A stretch of DNA of 41,199 nt from Chara braunii. Lineage: Eukaryota; Streptophyta; Charophyceae; Charales; Characeae. Under the pieces are notes generated by a model. That model made no database searches. It was given only the letters and a program-made list of their open reading frames with translations, and was not told the DNA's origin. A program made the translations under genes and the position numbers. Shown piece after piece: positions 28,402-37,388 of this stretch. The DNA lies in the NCBI GenBank assembly GCA_003427395.1, contig BFEA01000466.1:989621-1030819 (forward strand), read 5' to 3'. The stretch's first letter is position 1. Each line of letters opens with the position of its first letter.

Positions 28402-29550
28402 TCCGCGTATCAGAGACTCACAGGATAAATCGTTCAAAGCAAATAGAGAACCAGGGGCGTTTGGAGAAAAGTGGATTTGCAGAGGAGTCCTCCAAGTCAG
28501 GGACATCTGAAATGCAATGACAGGAGGTTGGCGCTCGACAGAGGAAATTAAACAGACACTGGGTCAACTACAGGACATCGAAGGAAAGCTCAGAAGCCTC
28601 ATCTCTGCAATTCCTCGGTCATGGAAAGAGCGCCTAGCTCCGGAGGCGGTGGACCCTCCGGGTACCTGGTATGTCACCAGAGAGATCCCTGACCCGCCAG
28701 TGTATTGGAAGTTGATTTCTTACTCCCCCTCTGGGACCAGAGAATTCCAGAGATGGGACAAGGTATCAGGGTCAAAGTATTTGCTCTGCAATGAACCCAT
28801 GGACAGCAGCTCTGACTCGGATGACTCAGAAGACGAGGTATCTCAGACCACACACTAAAATTTGGCTTATTACAGGTCGTCGCTAGGTATTCCCTTGCAG
28901 CAGATTAAGGTTATTGAGAGCTGGGAGGGCAAAGATAATGATGTACCGGTAATGGAACAGAAACTGAATACACAGGCGTGGGGTTGGAGAGGCCTCGGCA
29001 TATAAGGGTCCATGTTACCTTTGACCTTAATGAAGACCTCCTTTGAACTGTTGCTTCCACAAAGACGCCCTGCCACGGTGGCTGCAGAACGGTGGGACAC
29101 ACAGATCCCAGGATCGAGCTAAAAAATGTTATTAAATGTGAGTCGACTGTGGGCGTAGTTGAAACATTTACCGTCCCAAAGGCACGCCGCACTGTTGTGG
29201 CTCCTGTCCCTGTTGATTACCCCATCACAGTCTGGTTAGTAGGCAAAGGAATGGACATTCACCTGGGATGCAAAAGATGTACCTGGCCCTTTGAATCGAC
29301 AGCCCACGTATGGTGGGACTGTCTTGCATCGAAACGCATTTGGGCCTGGTGGGCGGTTCATTGGAAAGATTTTGCGGCCTGGGATTGGGAATGGGACAGA
29401 GATTGGGTCTTGCAGGGCCTCCCATCTCCGGTGGTTCTCACAGAGGGATGTGGTTACGTAGTGCAGGCGTGTAGAGCAATATTGTGCTCTGTTATCTGGG
29501 ATAACAGGAACAAGCCTGTTTCCAGGGGCAAGGCATCTCGGACACGATAA
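28402..29550 (+). pseudogene. LINE-B ORF2 C-terminal domain with RT zinc-binding motif
   Basis: A segment with KLRSLISAIPRSWKERL, VYWKLISYS and an acidic SSDSDDSEDE tail (28517-28858) corresponds to LINE-C 31472-31813 (LIEAIPAHWKLLL, VKYLRMV). The zinc-binding motif follows at 29269-29320: CKRCTWPFESTAHVWWDC. Tryptophan-rich sequence (WAWWAVHW) comes next, then VVQACRAILCSVIWDNRNK, matching AQVCRATMMWAIWLDRNG of LINE-C. The zf-RVT region is thought to hold template RNA. Stops and a frame change near 28860-29090 interrupt it. Confidence 0.8.
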
Positions 29551-30148
29551 CCAAGTTGCAGATAAGATCCAGACTCAGGCTGTATATCAAGGCAGATTGG
29601 CACAGAAGGAATGAGCAGAGATAGATCTCGGGGAAAAGCCACAAATGGTTTGAAAGGACTTGGGCGTGCAGTGGTGCCTCCAATTGGATTGTAAGAGTGA
29701 ACAGTATTGGGGAACTGGAATTTTGTTATTGGTTGAAGTAGAGAGTTTTTCTCTTTTTGGAAGTTTGTAGTAGGGAGTTTTGGCCTTTGAGTGGTGGGTT
29801 AGATGTAGGTACCAGGACACTCGGTTTCCCAATTAGCCGCAGGAGGCTGGCAGGGTGTCAAGTTGGGCTGCTTATGCTTACCTGGGGAGAATGGTTGGAG
29901 TGTCACAAGGGGGCAGTGGCCCAGCAGGTCGTCTTAGACCTGCAACATAGCGGGATCATTTGGAGTAAATTTGAGGTAGATTGGGGATAGATCAGAAGAG
30001 CAGAGAGCTCGATAGACCTTTACATATTTATAGCTCAGGTTGGTAATACTCTCATAACTGTGAGCCACAAACCTCTGTAGTTGAACCGAAGCTGGATAGT
30101 GTTCGGTGATTCGTTAACAACCGGGTTGTTTGTTGAGGATTCCCAGCC
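29551..30148 (+). other. LINE-B 3' UTR, part 1
   Basis: Noncoding, no motif recognised up to the LINE-C insertion. The 3' UTR resumes after LINE-C at 37325. Confidence 0.6.
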
Positions 30149-30163
30149 TCAGAGTTTTTTTTT
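30149..30163 (+). repeat. LINE-C target site duplication, left copy
   Basis: TCAGAGTTTTTTTTT next to the LINE-C tail; the right copy is at 37310-37324. The T stretch fits the TTTT/AA preference of L1-type endonucleases. The left edge of the tail inside the T-run cannot be fixed exactly. Confidence 0.8.
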
Positions 30164-30592
30164 TTTTTTTTTTTTTTTAATATAAAATTTCAACACATAT
30201 ATTCATAACACGTCAAACTGAGGTCAGGGACCTCACAGTTCCACCCGGAGTTATCCTGGCAGCATCAGCCAGTTTCGCTTACGTACTCACCTGTGAACTT
30301 CAGAACCTCTCTGATCCATACTACCGATATGTTCCTAATGAGTGCTACTGCTTATTTGAACTCCCATTCCTAACTACCTCCCCCTAGCCTTTAACTATCG
30401 TGTCCTAAAACCTACGGTATAACCCCGGCCTAATACGGCCGAGAGGAACCTTTCTGTTCCTTCTACTAGGGTTTGACCCTCTCCTCCCTTCCCTCCCTAG
30501 TGGTCTACTGTGACCCGGGCTGGAACCGAGTGCCCTGGTTCCTCCTAATCGTACTAATCTAGTCCTACCTTACCCCTTCCCCACATTAATCC
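30164..30592 (-). other. LINE-C 3' UTR and poly(A) tail
   Basis: Noncoding. It ends in ATTTTATATT then the A-run in element orientation. No canonical AATAAA is close to the tail. Confidence 0.65.
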
Positions 30593-31813
30593 CTATTCGA
30601 GCCATGGTGATATCTTCAGCCTGTTGTTTGAGACCACTGCTAGCCCACCTGGTCTTGCCCAGGTTTCTACAAACCATGCTAACCTTGAATTGCGTCCGCC
30701 TTTTAGCACTTTCCTCCTCCAATCCGCCCTGATTTCCATCCCCACCATACGCCTGAACATTGCCTCTGCCTGATTCTCCTCCAGGCCCTGGTCCTGAAAT
30801 CGTCTACCGTTCCTGTCCAGCCAGATAGCCCACATCATTGTCGCCCTGCATACTTGGGCAATATAGCCCCATCCTTTGCTTGCAGAGATATGCTCCGGAA
30901 GGACTCCTTGCAACACCCATCATTCGTTTTGGGCATAGTTCGTTCCCGACATATGCGCCCAGTGATGGAACCACCAGTTCCACCATTTCTGTGAACGGGG
31001 GCAGACCCGCCATAGGTGCGTTATGGACTCAACAGGCCAATTGTATCTGTCGCATTCCATTCTAACAGCCATCCCTCTGTCTCGTAACCATTTCGTTGTG
31101 GGGACTGACAGGTGAGACTGCAGCCATAACAGAGATGCTGTTTTCTGGGATGGAATGAGACTCAATTGTCCCCATAGTTTCTTAAGCTTTCCTTCTAGTG
31201 GCTGTTGTATGCAAGGCTGCGCTCTTTCCCACCGAGCGATGAGTTGGGTTGAAGTCTTTTTTCCTTTGGTCAACTTGGTGGTCACCAAGCTACCTAACAA
31301 GCTCGACAAGTCCCGAATTTGCTCTGCGCCTATCCTCCAACCCCACTGCAACGGGTCAATCCTGAGCTGTTTCTTTGCAACTCCTCCCCTTATCAATTTG
31401 TAAACTGTAGGCTCTCCCCTGCCCTGTTTTCTCACCGCTCTGACCCTGATTTCCTCCAAACTCTGCAAACCTCATCTCATGCTAGCTTGAAACAATGCTA
31501 AGATATCACTGTGCTCTAAGACTTTGTTGTACTCTTCTACCTCGCATTTGCCTGGCTCCTCTTCTACCCACCTAACCATCCTCAAATACTTAACTGGTAC
31601 TCCATCTTCCGACTTGTACCACGTGTTGGGGGGATTTGTGCCTTGCGGTCCCAGAAGCAGTTTCCAGTGGGCTGGAATTGCTTCGATTAGCAAGCTCTGC
31701 CTCTTCTCTTGGAGCGGCAACTGTCTCAATTTCTCTCGCAAACGGCTTGCTGGGTGCCACTGATTGGCAAGCTCATCGCATGGGTCCCCTATTAGGGAGA
31801 TTCCTCTTTGCAC
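30593..31813 (-). pseudogene. LINE-C ORF2 C-terminal domain
   Basis: On the minus strand: AIPAHWKLLLGPQGTNPPNTW (31700 region, part shown), DPLQWGWRIGAEQIRDL and KTASLLWLQSHLSVPTTKW. The zinc-binding block CDRYNWPVESITHLWRVC follows near 31050-31000, where the second Cys has become Tyr; LINE-B keeps CKRC. The tail AQVCRATMMWAIWLDRNG and FRRMVGMEIRADWRRK runs to the stop at 30593. Frame changes occur near 31470 and 30918. The Cys-to-Tyr change would impair zinc binding. Confidence 0.8.
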
Positions 31814-31900
31814 CCATTTGAGTCCAAAGTTCCCTGCTGAGGTTGCTGCAAAAAACGGTTTGCCTGTCGCGTTCCTAATGTGGTGGTTATCAAACAGTGG

Positions 31901-33702
31901 CTACTTTTCGACTTCTTCCTTGGTAGCTGGTTCCACTAGAAGGTCTGGTTTGATTTTCTTCCAGGATGACAGCACGTTTCCCCAAAATTTCGACTTGATT
32001 CTCTTATTAACGAATGACTCCATTATGATCGCAACCCAGACATCCGTTGGTCTTGACAGACCCCATTCTTCCTGCAGAATTTTTTCGGCTAGCAAACACC
32101 AGTCTGGGGGATCTTCTATCTCTGCTACCCTCACTACCCAACTTGATAGAAGTGCCACATTCTGAGAACCTGGGTCGGTGATCACCAGTCCCCCCTCCTC
32201 TTTCGGTCTGCACAGGGTCTCTTAGGCTACCTTGGAGATGTACCCCTGATTCTCCTCTGCGTGAGGCTTCCAGATAAATTTTTTGGCCATCCCTTTTATG
32301 TTCCTGAGTGTGGCGGTTGTGAGTTTGCAGAGTCTGAGCACGAACCATAGTAAAGAAAACGCCCCTAACGTGACCACCAAAGCCCTCCCCATCAGTGACA
32401 GGTGTGGGGCACTACCCCAGCTTCTGATCCTTGCTGTTACTCTTTCCTATAGAATCAAATTCTGTGAGGATGAACAATCATCCAGGGGTACTTGAACTCC
32501 CAGAAAACGTTCTGCCGCATTGATGGGTACTCTCTTCATCCCCCACCTGGCCTGCAACTCAAAGTCTTTGAGGAGGAAATAGGAGGATTTCTTCCAATTA
32601 ATTGCAGCCTCGGATAGATCTTCATATATTTGTAGACGTCTTCTGAGTTTGTTGAGAGATACAGGCGAGTTCACTAAGAAGGCTAGCAGGTCGTCTGCCA
32701 AGGCTTTGACCTTGCAGGCTTTATTGTTTGTTAGCTTTAACCCCTGAATCCTAGGGTTCGCTCTCATAGCACTCAGCAACACCTCTAACTGCAGGACAAA
32801 GAGCAACGGTGTCAGCGGGCACCCTTGTCTCAGAGATGTAGACAGAGGGAACTCCTTGGAGCAGACTCTATTAACTTGGACTGCAGCGGACGCGAACGCA
32901 TACATTGCTTTGATCCAATTACAAAACAGGTCTTCAAACCCAAGGACCCTAAGTATGGACATTACAAATGTCCAATTGACTCTATCACATGCCTTTTCCA
33001 GGTCTATCATGAGTACTGCAATGTCCAAATCGTCCCCTTCAATCACCTCTAGTGCTTCTACGACCGTCAATATATTGTCGAAAATTGAACGGCCCTGGAC
33101 GAAGGCCCCTTGGTCACCTGCTACTAACTGCGATAGATATTTGGCCAGCCTTCTTGCCAAAGCCTTCGCCAATATCTCGTATGTCACGTTCAGAAGAGAA
33201 ATGGGCCTCCAATTTCTTACATCTGAACGGTCGCCTTTCTTGTATAGCAAAGTGATGATGCCCTTCGTATCGTCTGTCCCAGCTTTGCACCAGTCAGGAT
33301 CGAGTTATACAGCTGCACCAGATCCGGTTCCAGAGTGTCCCAGCAAGTGGAGAAAAACTCCACAGGTAAACCATCGTCCCGTGGCACCTTCCCCGAGGCC
33401 ATATACTTGATAGTTTCCTTTAGTTCCTCCGATGAGATCGGTTTGTCCATATCTCGGCTACCTTCCTCTGAGATGCGCACTGTGAGAGTCTCCCAAAACG
33501 TGTTTTCCTTAGTTAGGTTCGTTTCCCAATTCCATTTCTGCTTCCTCGTGGCCAGGATATCCCTGAAGTAATCTGCAGCATATTCACACATATCTGCATT
33601 GGACTGTGCCAGCTCCAGACCCAGTAGGTGCGAGTGCTGCAGTTCCTTCATAGGAGTCATATTGTGCTTGGGCAGCAGTTTCTGGAAGCTCTCCTTCGTC
33701 AT
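31901..33702 (-). pseudogene. LINE-C ORF2 reverse transcriptase
   Basis: Pre-RT helix MTKESFQKLLPKHNMTPMKE (33702 on), KYMASGKVPRDDGLPVEFF, then after a frame change near 33230 LYKKGDRSDVRNWRPISLLN. The palm shows GAFVQGRSIFDN, motif A MIDLEKACDRVNW (the usual Tyr is Cys), motif B STSLRQGCPLTPLLF and motif C KALADDLLAF near 32690. The thumb has INWKKSSYFLL and WGMKRVPINAAERFLG. This is an open stretch of 267 codons (33250-32447). Beyond it the reading breaks and continues as WVVRVAEIEDPPDW and NKRIKSKFWGNVLSSWKK to 31901. Confidence 0.92.
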
Positions 33703-33777
33703 TCTATCGTTTGCTACTATCCCTTTCTCTTTCAGTATTAGGTCCCACCTTGCCTGTTTCTCTGTCTGAGTCTGATC

Positions 33778-34829
33778 TCACTCCCTCACCCTTTGTGCTC
33801 TTTCTTCTCCCCAAGCCAGCTCCGAGATAGGGTGGTCTCTCATCTTCCTTTCTGCTTCCTCAACCTTTGCCCTTAGCACCCTAGCCTCTCCTCCTTGTTC
33901 CTTAGGAAGGCCGCGATTACGGAGAAAGAAGCAAACTTGTGTGAAGTAATGCGTAGGTCGGCGCCCATCCAATCTTCGAAGGACTCGACGTGTTCCTTCG
34001 TTTGTTGCCATGACTGCCAGTGTTGATTCATCCAGTCTATCCAACCTACATCTTGTAAATTCTGCATGTTTAGCCTGACGTGACCTGGACCCCTCTGATT
34101 CTCCTCAGACTAGGTCATATCCATGATGACCGGCTTGTGATACGATATGGATGCATACGATTCCATCACAGACTGTGTATTCTCTATGCAGACACCTGTT
34201 GTCAAGAAAAAGTCTAGTCTTCTTTTGGCACCGGCCGCTTGTGACATGCATGCGAACCATGTGAAGCCTGGCTCCTGAGGATACAACACTCTGTAGATGT
34301 CCACTAGCTCCCACGCTTCCTTCCAAAGTAGCAATGCTTCTCTATCCCTTTTCAATGTCTCCTTCGATTCAGAATCTAGACTTGGGCTGCATACAAGGTT
34401 CCAATCACCACCTATTACCATGTTCTCTGCTCTTGGTAGACAGTATGGCAGTGCAGTAATAAAGCGCAGTCTCTCGTTCGGTTCGTTAGGAGCATAAACA
34501 GTCGCTACCACCCTCCCCTCAATGCTCAGTTTGAGCCATACCCATCGTCCCCAAAGGTCCGCATCATAGTCCACTAACTCTGCCTCAATCCTATTCTGTA
34601 CGAGAATGGTTGTCCCTCCTTTGGTTCCCCTTGCCGGGGACCACAACTGCGGTCCATCCCACCAATCCGTTATCTAAGCTAGCTTAGCTTCCGACAACTT
34701 AGTTTCTTGGACAAAGACTATATCCAAATTCTTCTTGTGTATCCATTGCTTGAGTCTGCACCCTCTCTGCCTACCTCCTGAGTCGCCCAATCCCTTCACA
34801 TTCCAGGTGCCTATCTTAATTCTCCCCAT
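33778..34829 (-). pseudogene. LINE-C ORF2 N-terminus: APE endonuclease and linker
   Basis: ORF2 starts at ATG 34829 (MGRIKIGTWNVKGLGD), 14 nt before the middle-ORF stop. Motifs: TWNVKG, QETK, then TAG at 34674-34676, and after it VYAPNE, IGGDWNLV, RRLDFFL. The last motif reads SYHKP instead of the conserved SDH, so a catalytic Asp is lost. TWNV and QETK lie upstream of the stop, so the domain is both truncated and mutated. The linker (33778-34044) carries RVLRRLDGRR and a helical VEEAERKMRDHP segment comparable to NVEEAEQKPV of LINE-B. Confidence 0.88.
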
Positions 34830-35547
34830 GTGTAGTTTCGTCCTCTACGGTAGTCCGTTGGATTCGCTCCCCTCCCATAAGATTCCTTTGGTCTTCGTCT
34901 TGCTGTGGGCTCGCCTGCTGCCATTCCTCCGCCAACACTTCTTGGATGTAACCTGACTTCAGGTTGCGATCCACTGGCATCCGATCGTTGATCGCCCTCA
35001 GGAACGTGGCTGAGAGTCCTGGTTCCACTAACACATTGTTCAATTTTATTTCGTTGTTTTCTAGGAGAGTGCGTAGTGGAATACAGGAAAGACCAACCGC
35101 AGGTAGTCCTACCCAATGAGGAATTGGGATGCGAGCATCCACCAATAAGATGTAGAATTTGTACCTTTTCCCTCCCGACGATTCGACCGTTACCTTCGGC
35201 ATGGTCTCTTCTGGAAACAGGCGGAACACGAAACGATCTGCATACAGTTCTCTTATCCTTGCTTCAATCATTCCAGGGGAAGGAACTCCCCGGAATGTAG
35301 TTGAGGGAAGCATCGTTTGTCCTCCTCTGCTGATTAGCCCCAGGATGAAAGCTTCCTGGCCTAATAGAGTGCAGACTAGTGGCATCAACAGTTTCTCTTC
35401 GTAAACTTGTTCTCCAAGATCATGTGTGCTGACGCCATCTGGGATCGCCCTTCGTTTCTTTGCGGTTCTTCCGTCGCCGTTCTGTGAGTGATCGATTACG
35501 ACATTGGAAGCACTGGCTTGTCCTCCTCCGCAAGAGCTTTCATACGA
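34816..35547 (-). CDS. LINE-C middle ORF (unrecognised protein)
   Basis: An open frame of 243 codons plus stop between ORF1 and ORF2, free of stops from 35547 to the TAA at 34816. It overlaps the ORF1 end by 52 nt and the ORF2 ATG by 14 nt. No ATG lies in the overlap with ORF1; the first ATG in frame is near 35385 (MPLVCTLLGQ). The full frame may therefore be reached by ribosomal frameshifting from ORF1, or be shorter in fact. Features: a basic patch (TAKKRRAIPDG), a hydrophobic segment (LLMPLVCTLLGQEAFILGL), then IRELYADRFVFRLFP, a Tyr/Phe-rich strand KRYKFYILLVDA and a C-terminal IQEVLAEEW. It is homologous to LINE-B 24794-25511. I do not recognise a known family. Confidence 0.75.
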   Translation of the reverse strand, partial: SYESSCGGGQASASNVVIDHSQNGDGRTAKKRRAIPDGVSTHDLGEQVYEEKLLMPLVCTLLGQEAFILGLISRGGQTMLPSTTFRGVPSPGMIEARIRELYADRFVFRLFPEETMPKVTVESSGGKRYKFYILLVDARIPIPHWVGLPAVGLSCIPLRTLLENNEIKLNNVLVEPGLSATFLRAINDRMPVDRNLKSGYIQEVLAEEWQQASPQQDEDQRNLMGGERIQRTTVEDETTHGEN

Positions 35548-36796
35548 TCATCTCCTGTAGGGACTCCATGTCCTCCGTCTTCCGTGACTACTCGTTCCTT
35601 GATTCTTCTCCCACCTTTTGTCGGTATGGGCCGCTCCACCCCTGATCTGGAGCCCCAATTGTTACCGACCGCCATATTTGCAAGCATGGGTCCCAATAAC
35701 TGGGGAGAGAATTGGTAACCTGGTAAGCCTGCGTTGGACCATCGCCCATGCATATTACCCGCTGTTTGTGGTTGATGCCACATGGGGTTGTATTGCATAG
35801 CTGCCAGGTAAGGATCACCCCCCTCAGTATGCGAGTCCCACGTTCCTGGTTGTGCGCCACGCGTTGGGTTAAAGTTCTGCATCTCTCCTCCATGTGGTCC
35901 CCTTCTCTGGTGATTTTCACCGACCCTCAGCTGTTGTACTCTTTCTTGGTGGAGATGACCTCGATCCCCTAGTCGCGCCACGCCCGAAGTCTCCTGTAGT
36001 TGTCCTCGTCCTCCTGCTTCACTCAACTCCCCCCTTCCAGCATTGTCCGTATCTGGCTCCCTAGCCGCTCCTCGGATATCCCGTTGAAAAACTGCATCTC
36101 CTCGATGAGGTCTTCGGTTCGTGTTGCCCCTCGCGTCTCTCTCGTTCTCCTCTACCTCCCCTTCTCTTGGGCAGCCATCGTTCTCCGTATAAAACCACCA
36201 CCGACACCGAGTGCACCACGGTGTTGATTTGCATACAAATTGGACCTCGTACTTCTCTCCATCCTCCAACATCATCGGGAGCATGGCTTCGAACCTTTCT
36301 TCGGCCTCTCTTGCTAGATCGAATTTCAGATTCATCAGCTTTGGTCTTGAAGGGTCCGGCTCAGGTGGATGGCGATGGATGATGGGACCCATAGCCTGAG
36401 AAACTAGGTCGCCGACGTGGAACATTGCTCTTAGCGGTACTCTCAGCGCTACCACCCAGAACTTCGTCTCGTCTTCTTGTCTCTTCTGCGCTTTCAATTC
36501 TGCCCTGGTCATCCATGGTTTAAATAGCATCCGATATTCCATGCCTCTAATAACCACCATGTCATCTACCTTGGCAATCAACCACTGAGCGATTCCGCTT
36601 GCCTTGGCCACGTATGACATAACGTTCGGCCCTTTCCCATGCACTCTCCCTCTCTTGAAGCCTCTGGTGAAAGTCTTCTTGCGGAACCATCCATTCTCAT
36701 ACACACGGATAAGGTCCTCTCTTGTTTTGGTCGGTAAGTCTCTCGCCTCTCCCTGGAAAATCACCGTTACCATACGCTCTTTAAGCCATGCCGTAG
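35496..36796 (-). pseudogene. LINE-C ORF1, gag-like protein (3' part)
   Basis: Reading from the MITE edge: AWLKERMVTVIFQGEARDLPT, VMSYVAKASGIAQWLI, MEYRMLFKPWMTRAELKA and FWVVALRVPLRAM (36790-36400), all matching LINE-B ORF1. The zinc knuckle is WCTRCRWWFYTENDGC near 36200; the His of LINE-B (FYH) is replaced and the spacing changed, so the motif is damaged. A long Gly/Arg/Gln-rich tail follows (GRGELSEAGGRGQLQ) to TAA at 35496-35498. The open frame from 36773 is 425 codons. The N-terminal part lies beyond the MITE at 37232-37309. Confidence 0.88.
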
Positions 36797-36799
36797 TTA

Positions 36800-37228
36800 G
36801 GGTCTCGCTCCACTACTATACACTATACAAAATTGTGTAGTTCGGCGTCGCTCCACTAACTATACACTATGCACGTGAAAACTTCGTTGTATAGTTGTCA
36901 GAAATCGGTCGTGGATCGCACTCTACATTTGTGTATAGTTCCCAGCCTGCAAAAGTCGTTACTCGGATACTCCTCGAAGGGTGGTCGAAGGAGGCCGCCG
37001 TTCGAACACGAAATCGGATAGTCCGCCTGGAGTCTGGGCCGACAAATTGCTGTCTTGTAGTGCTCTTAGGGTGTTTTGTAGTGAACTCAGGAATTGGAGA
37101 GCTGTATAGCGGATAGTAAGTGGAGCGACGGCGAAGACTATACACGAAATCTCTGTTTTTTTGTACTCTAACAGCTATACATGAACTCTCCGAAATTTTG
37201 TATAGCGGACAATGGTGGAGCGAGACCC
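36800..37228. mobile_element. PIF/Harbinger (Tourist)-like MITE, 429 bp
   Basis: A non-autonomous transposon flanked by TTA on both sides (36797-36799 and 37229-37231), the target duplication typical of PIF/Harbinger. The ends are perfect 14-bp inverted repeats, GGGTCTCGCTCCAC and its complement. Similarity extends inward, including CTATACAAAATT at both ends, and CGTCGCTCCACT near 36847 with its inverse near 37120 forms a second inverted pair. Short CTATACA motifs recur. It has no coding capacity. Removing it and one TTA restores LINE-C ORF1 as IDRLTTAWLKER. Confidence 0.9.
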
Positions 37229-37231
37229 TTA

Positions 37232-37309
37232 GTCTATCTATCTACGCGTTCACCTTGAAGACACGAACCCTGTTCTCCACGACGAATTCTCCGTGTTTCA
37301 AATTCTCCG
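37232..37309 (-). pseudogene. LINE-C ORF1, 5' remnant
   Basis: The piece of ORF1 beyond the MITE. It reads KHGEFVVENRVRVFKVNA, then a TAG at 37242-37244, then IDRL up to the TTA duplication. It aligns with SKAHFTLNPSLDEIK of LINE-B ORF1. The LINE ends here by 5' truncation. Confidence 0.75.
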
Positions 37310-37324
37310 TCAGAGTTTTTTTTT
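37310..37324 (+). repeat. LINE-C target site duplication, right copy
   Basis: TCAGAG followed by nine T, identical to 30149-30163. It sits directly at the truncated LINE-C 5' end. Confidence 0.8.
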
Positions 37325-37375
37325 AATTTGAATAAAGGACTCCCTACTTTTTCCCGAAAAAAATAAAAATAAAAA
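37325..37375 (+). terminator. LINE-B 3' UTR end with poly(A) signal and tail
   Basis: AATAAA at 37331-37336, then an A-rich tail from 37357 (A7, TAAAAAT, A-run) about 21 bases later, then the target duplication AATTTCACCTCAC. This is the polyadenylation end of LINE-B. Confidence 0.8.
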
Positions 37376-37388
37376 AATTTCACCTCAC
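37376..37388 (+). repeat. LINE-B target site duplication, right copy
   Basis: AATTTCACCTCAC right after the LINE-B tail, matching 22939-22951 exactly. Confidence 0.9.

Larger units (their letters stand above)
30164..37309 (-). mobile_element. LINE-C: 5'-truncated LINE nested in LINE-B
   Basis: A minus-strand LINE inserted into the LINE-B 3' UTR. The 3' end is marked by a poly(A) tail, seen as T-run to 30178 on the plus strand. The 5' end at 37309 falls inside ORF1, so the copy is 5'-truncated, a usual outcome of target-primed reverse transcription. It has ORF1, the middle ORF and ORF2 in the same order as LINE-B but with low protein identity, so the two are separate families. A 429-bp MITE splits ORF1. 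Without it LINE-C is about 6.7 kb. Confidence 0.88.
22952..37375 (+). mobile_element. LINE-B: near full-length LINE hosting a nested LINE-C
   Basis: A plus-strand non-LTR retrotransposon bounded by a 13-bp target duplication. It has a 5' UTR of about 320 bases, ORF1 (gag-like, CCHC), an unrecognised middle ORF and ORF2 (APE endonuclease, RT, zinc-binding tail). The 3' UTR, an AATAAA signal at 37331-37336 and an A-rich tail at 37357-37375 complete it. LINE-C and its MITE (30164-37309) interrupt the 3' UTR. Without them LINE-B is about 7.3 kb, long for a plant L1. ORF1 is intact but the middle ORF and ORF2 carry frameshifts and stops, so it is not autonomous now. The architecture fits the L1-like group of green plants. 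Confidence 0.88.

Noticed and set aside
29092-29550. Independent host gene with zinc motif
   Set aside because: It is the zf-RVT tail of LINE-B ORF2, in register with the LINE-C counterpart.
36939-36948. TTCCCAGCCT shared with 30140-30149 as LINE-C target duplication
   Set aside because: The right copy lies inside the MITE and five bases separate the left copy from the T-run. The 15-bp TCAGAG-T9 pair sits exactly at both LINE-C ends.
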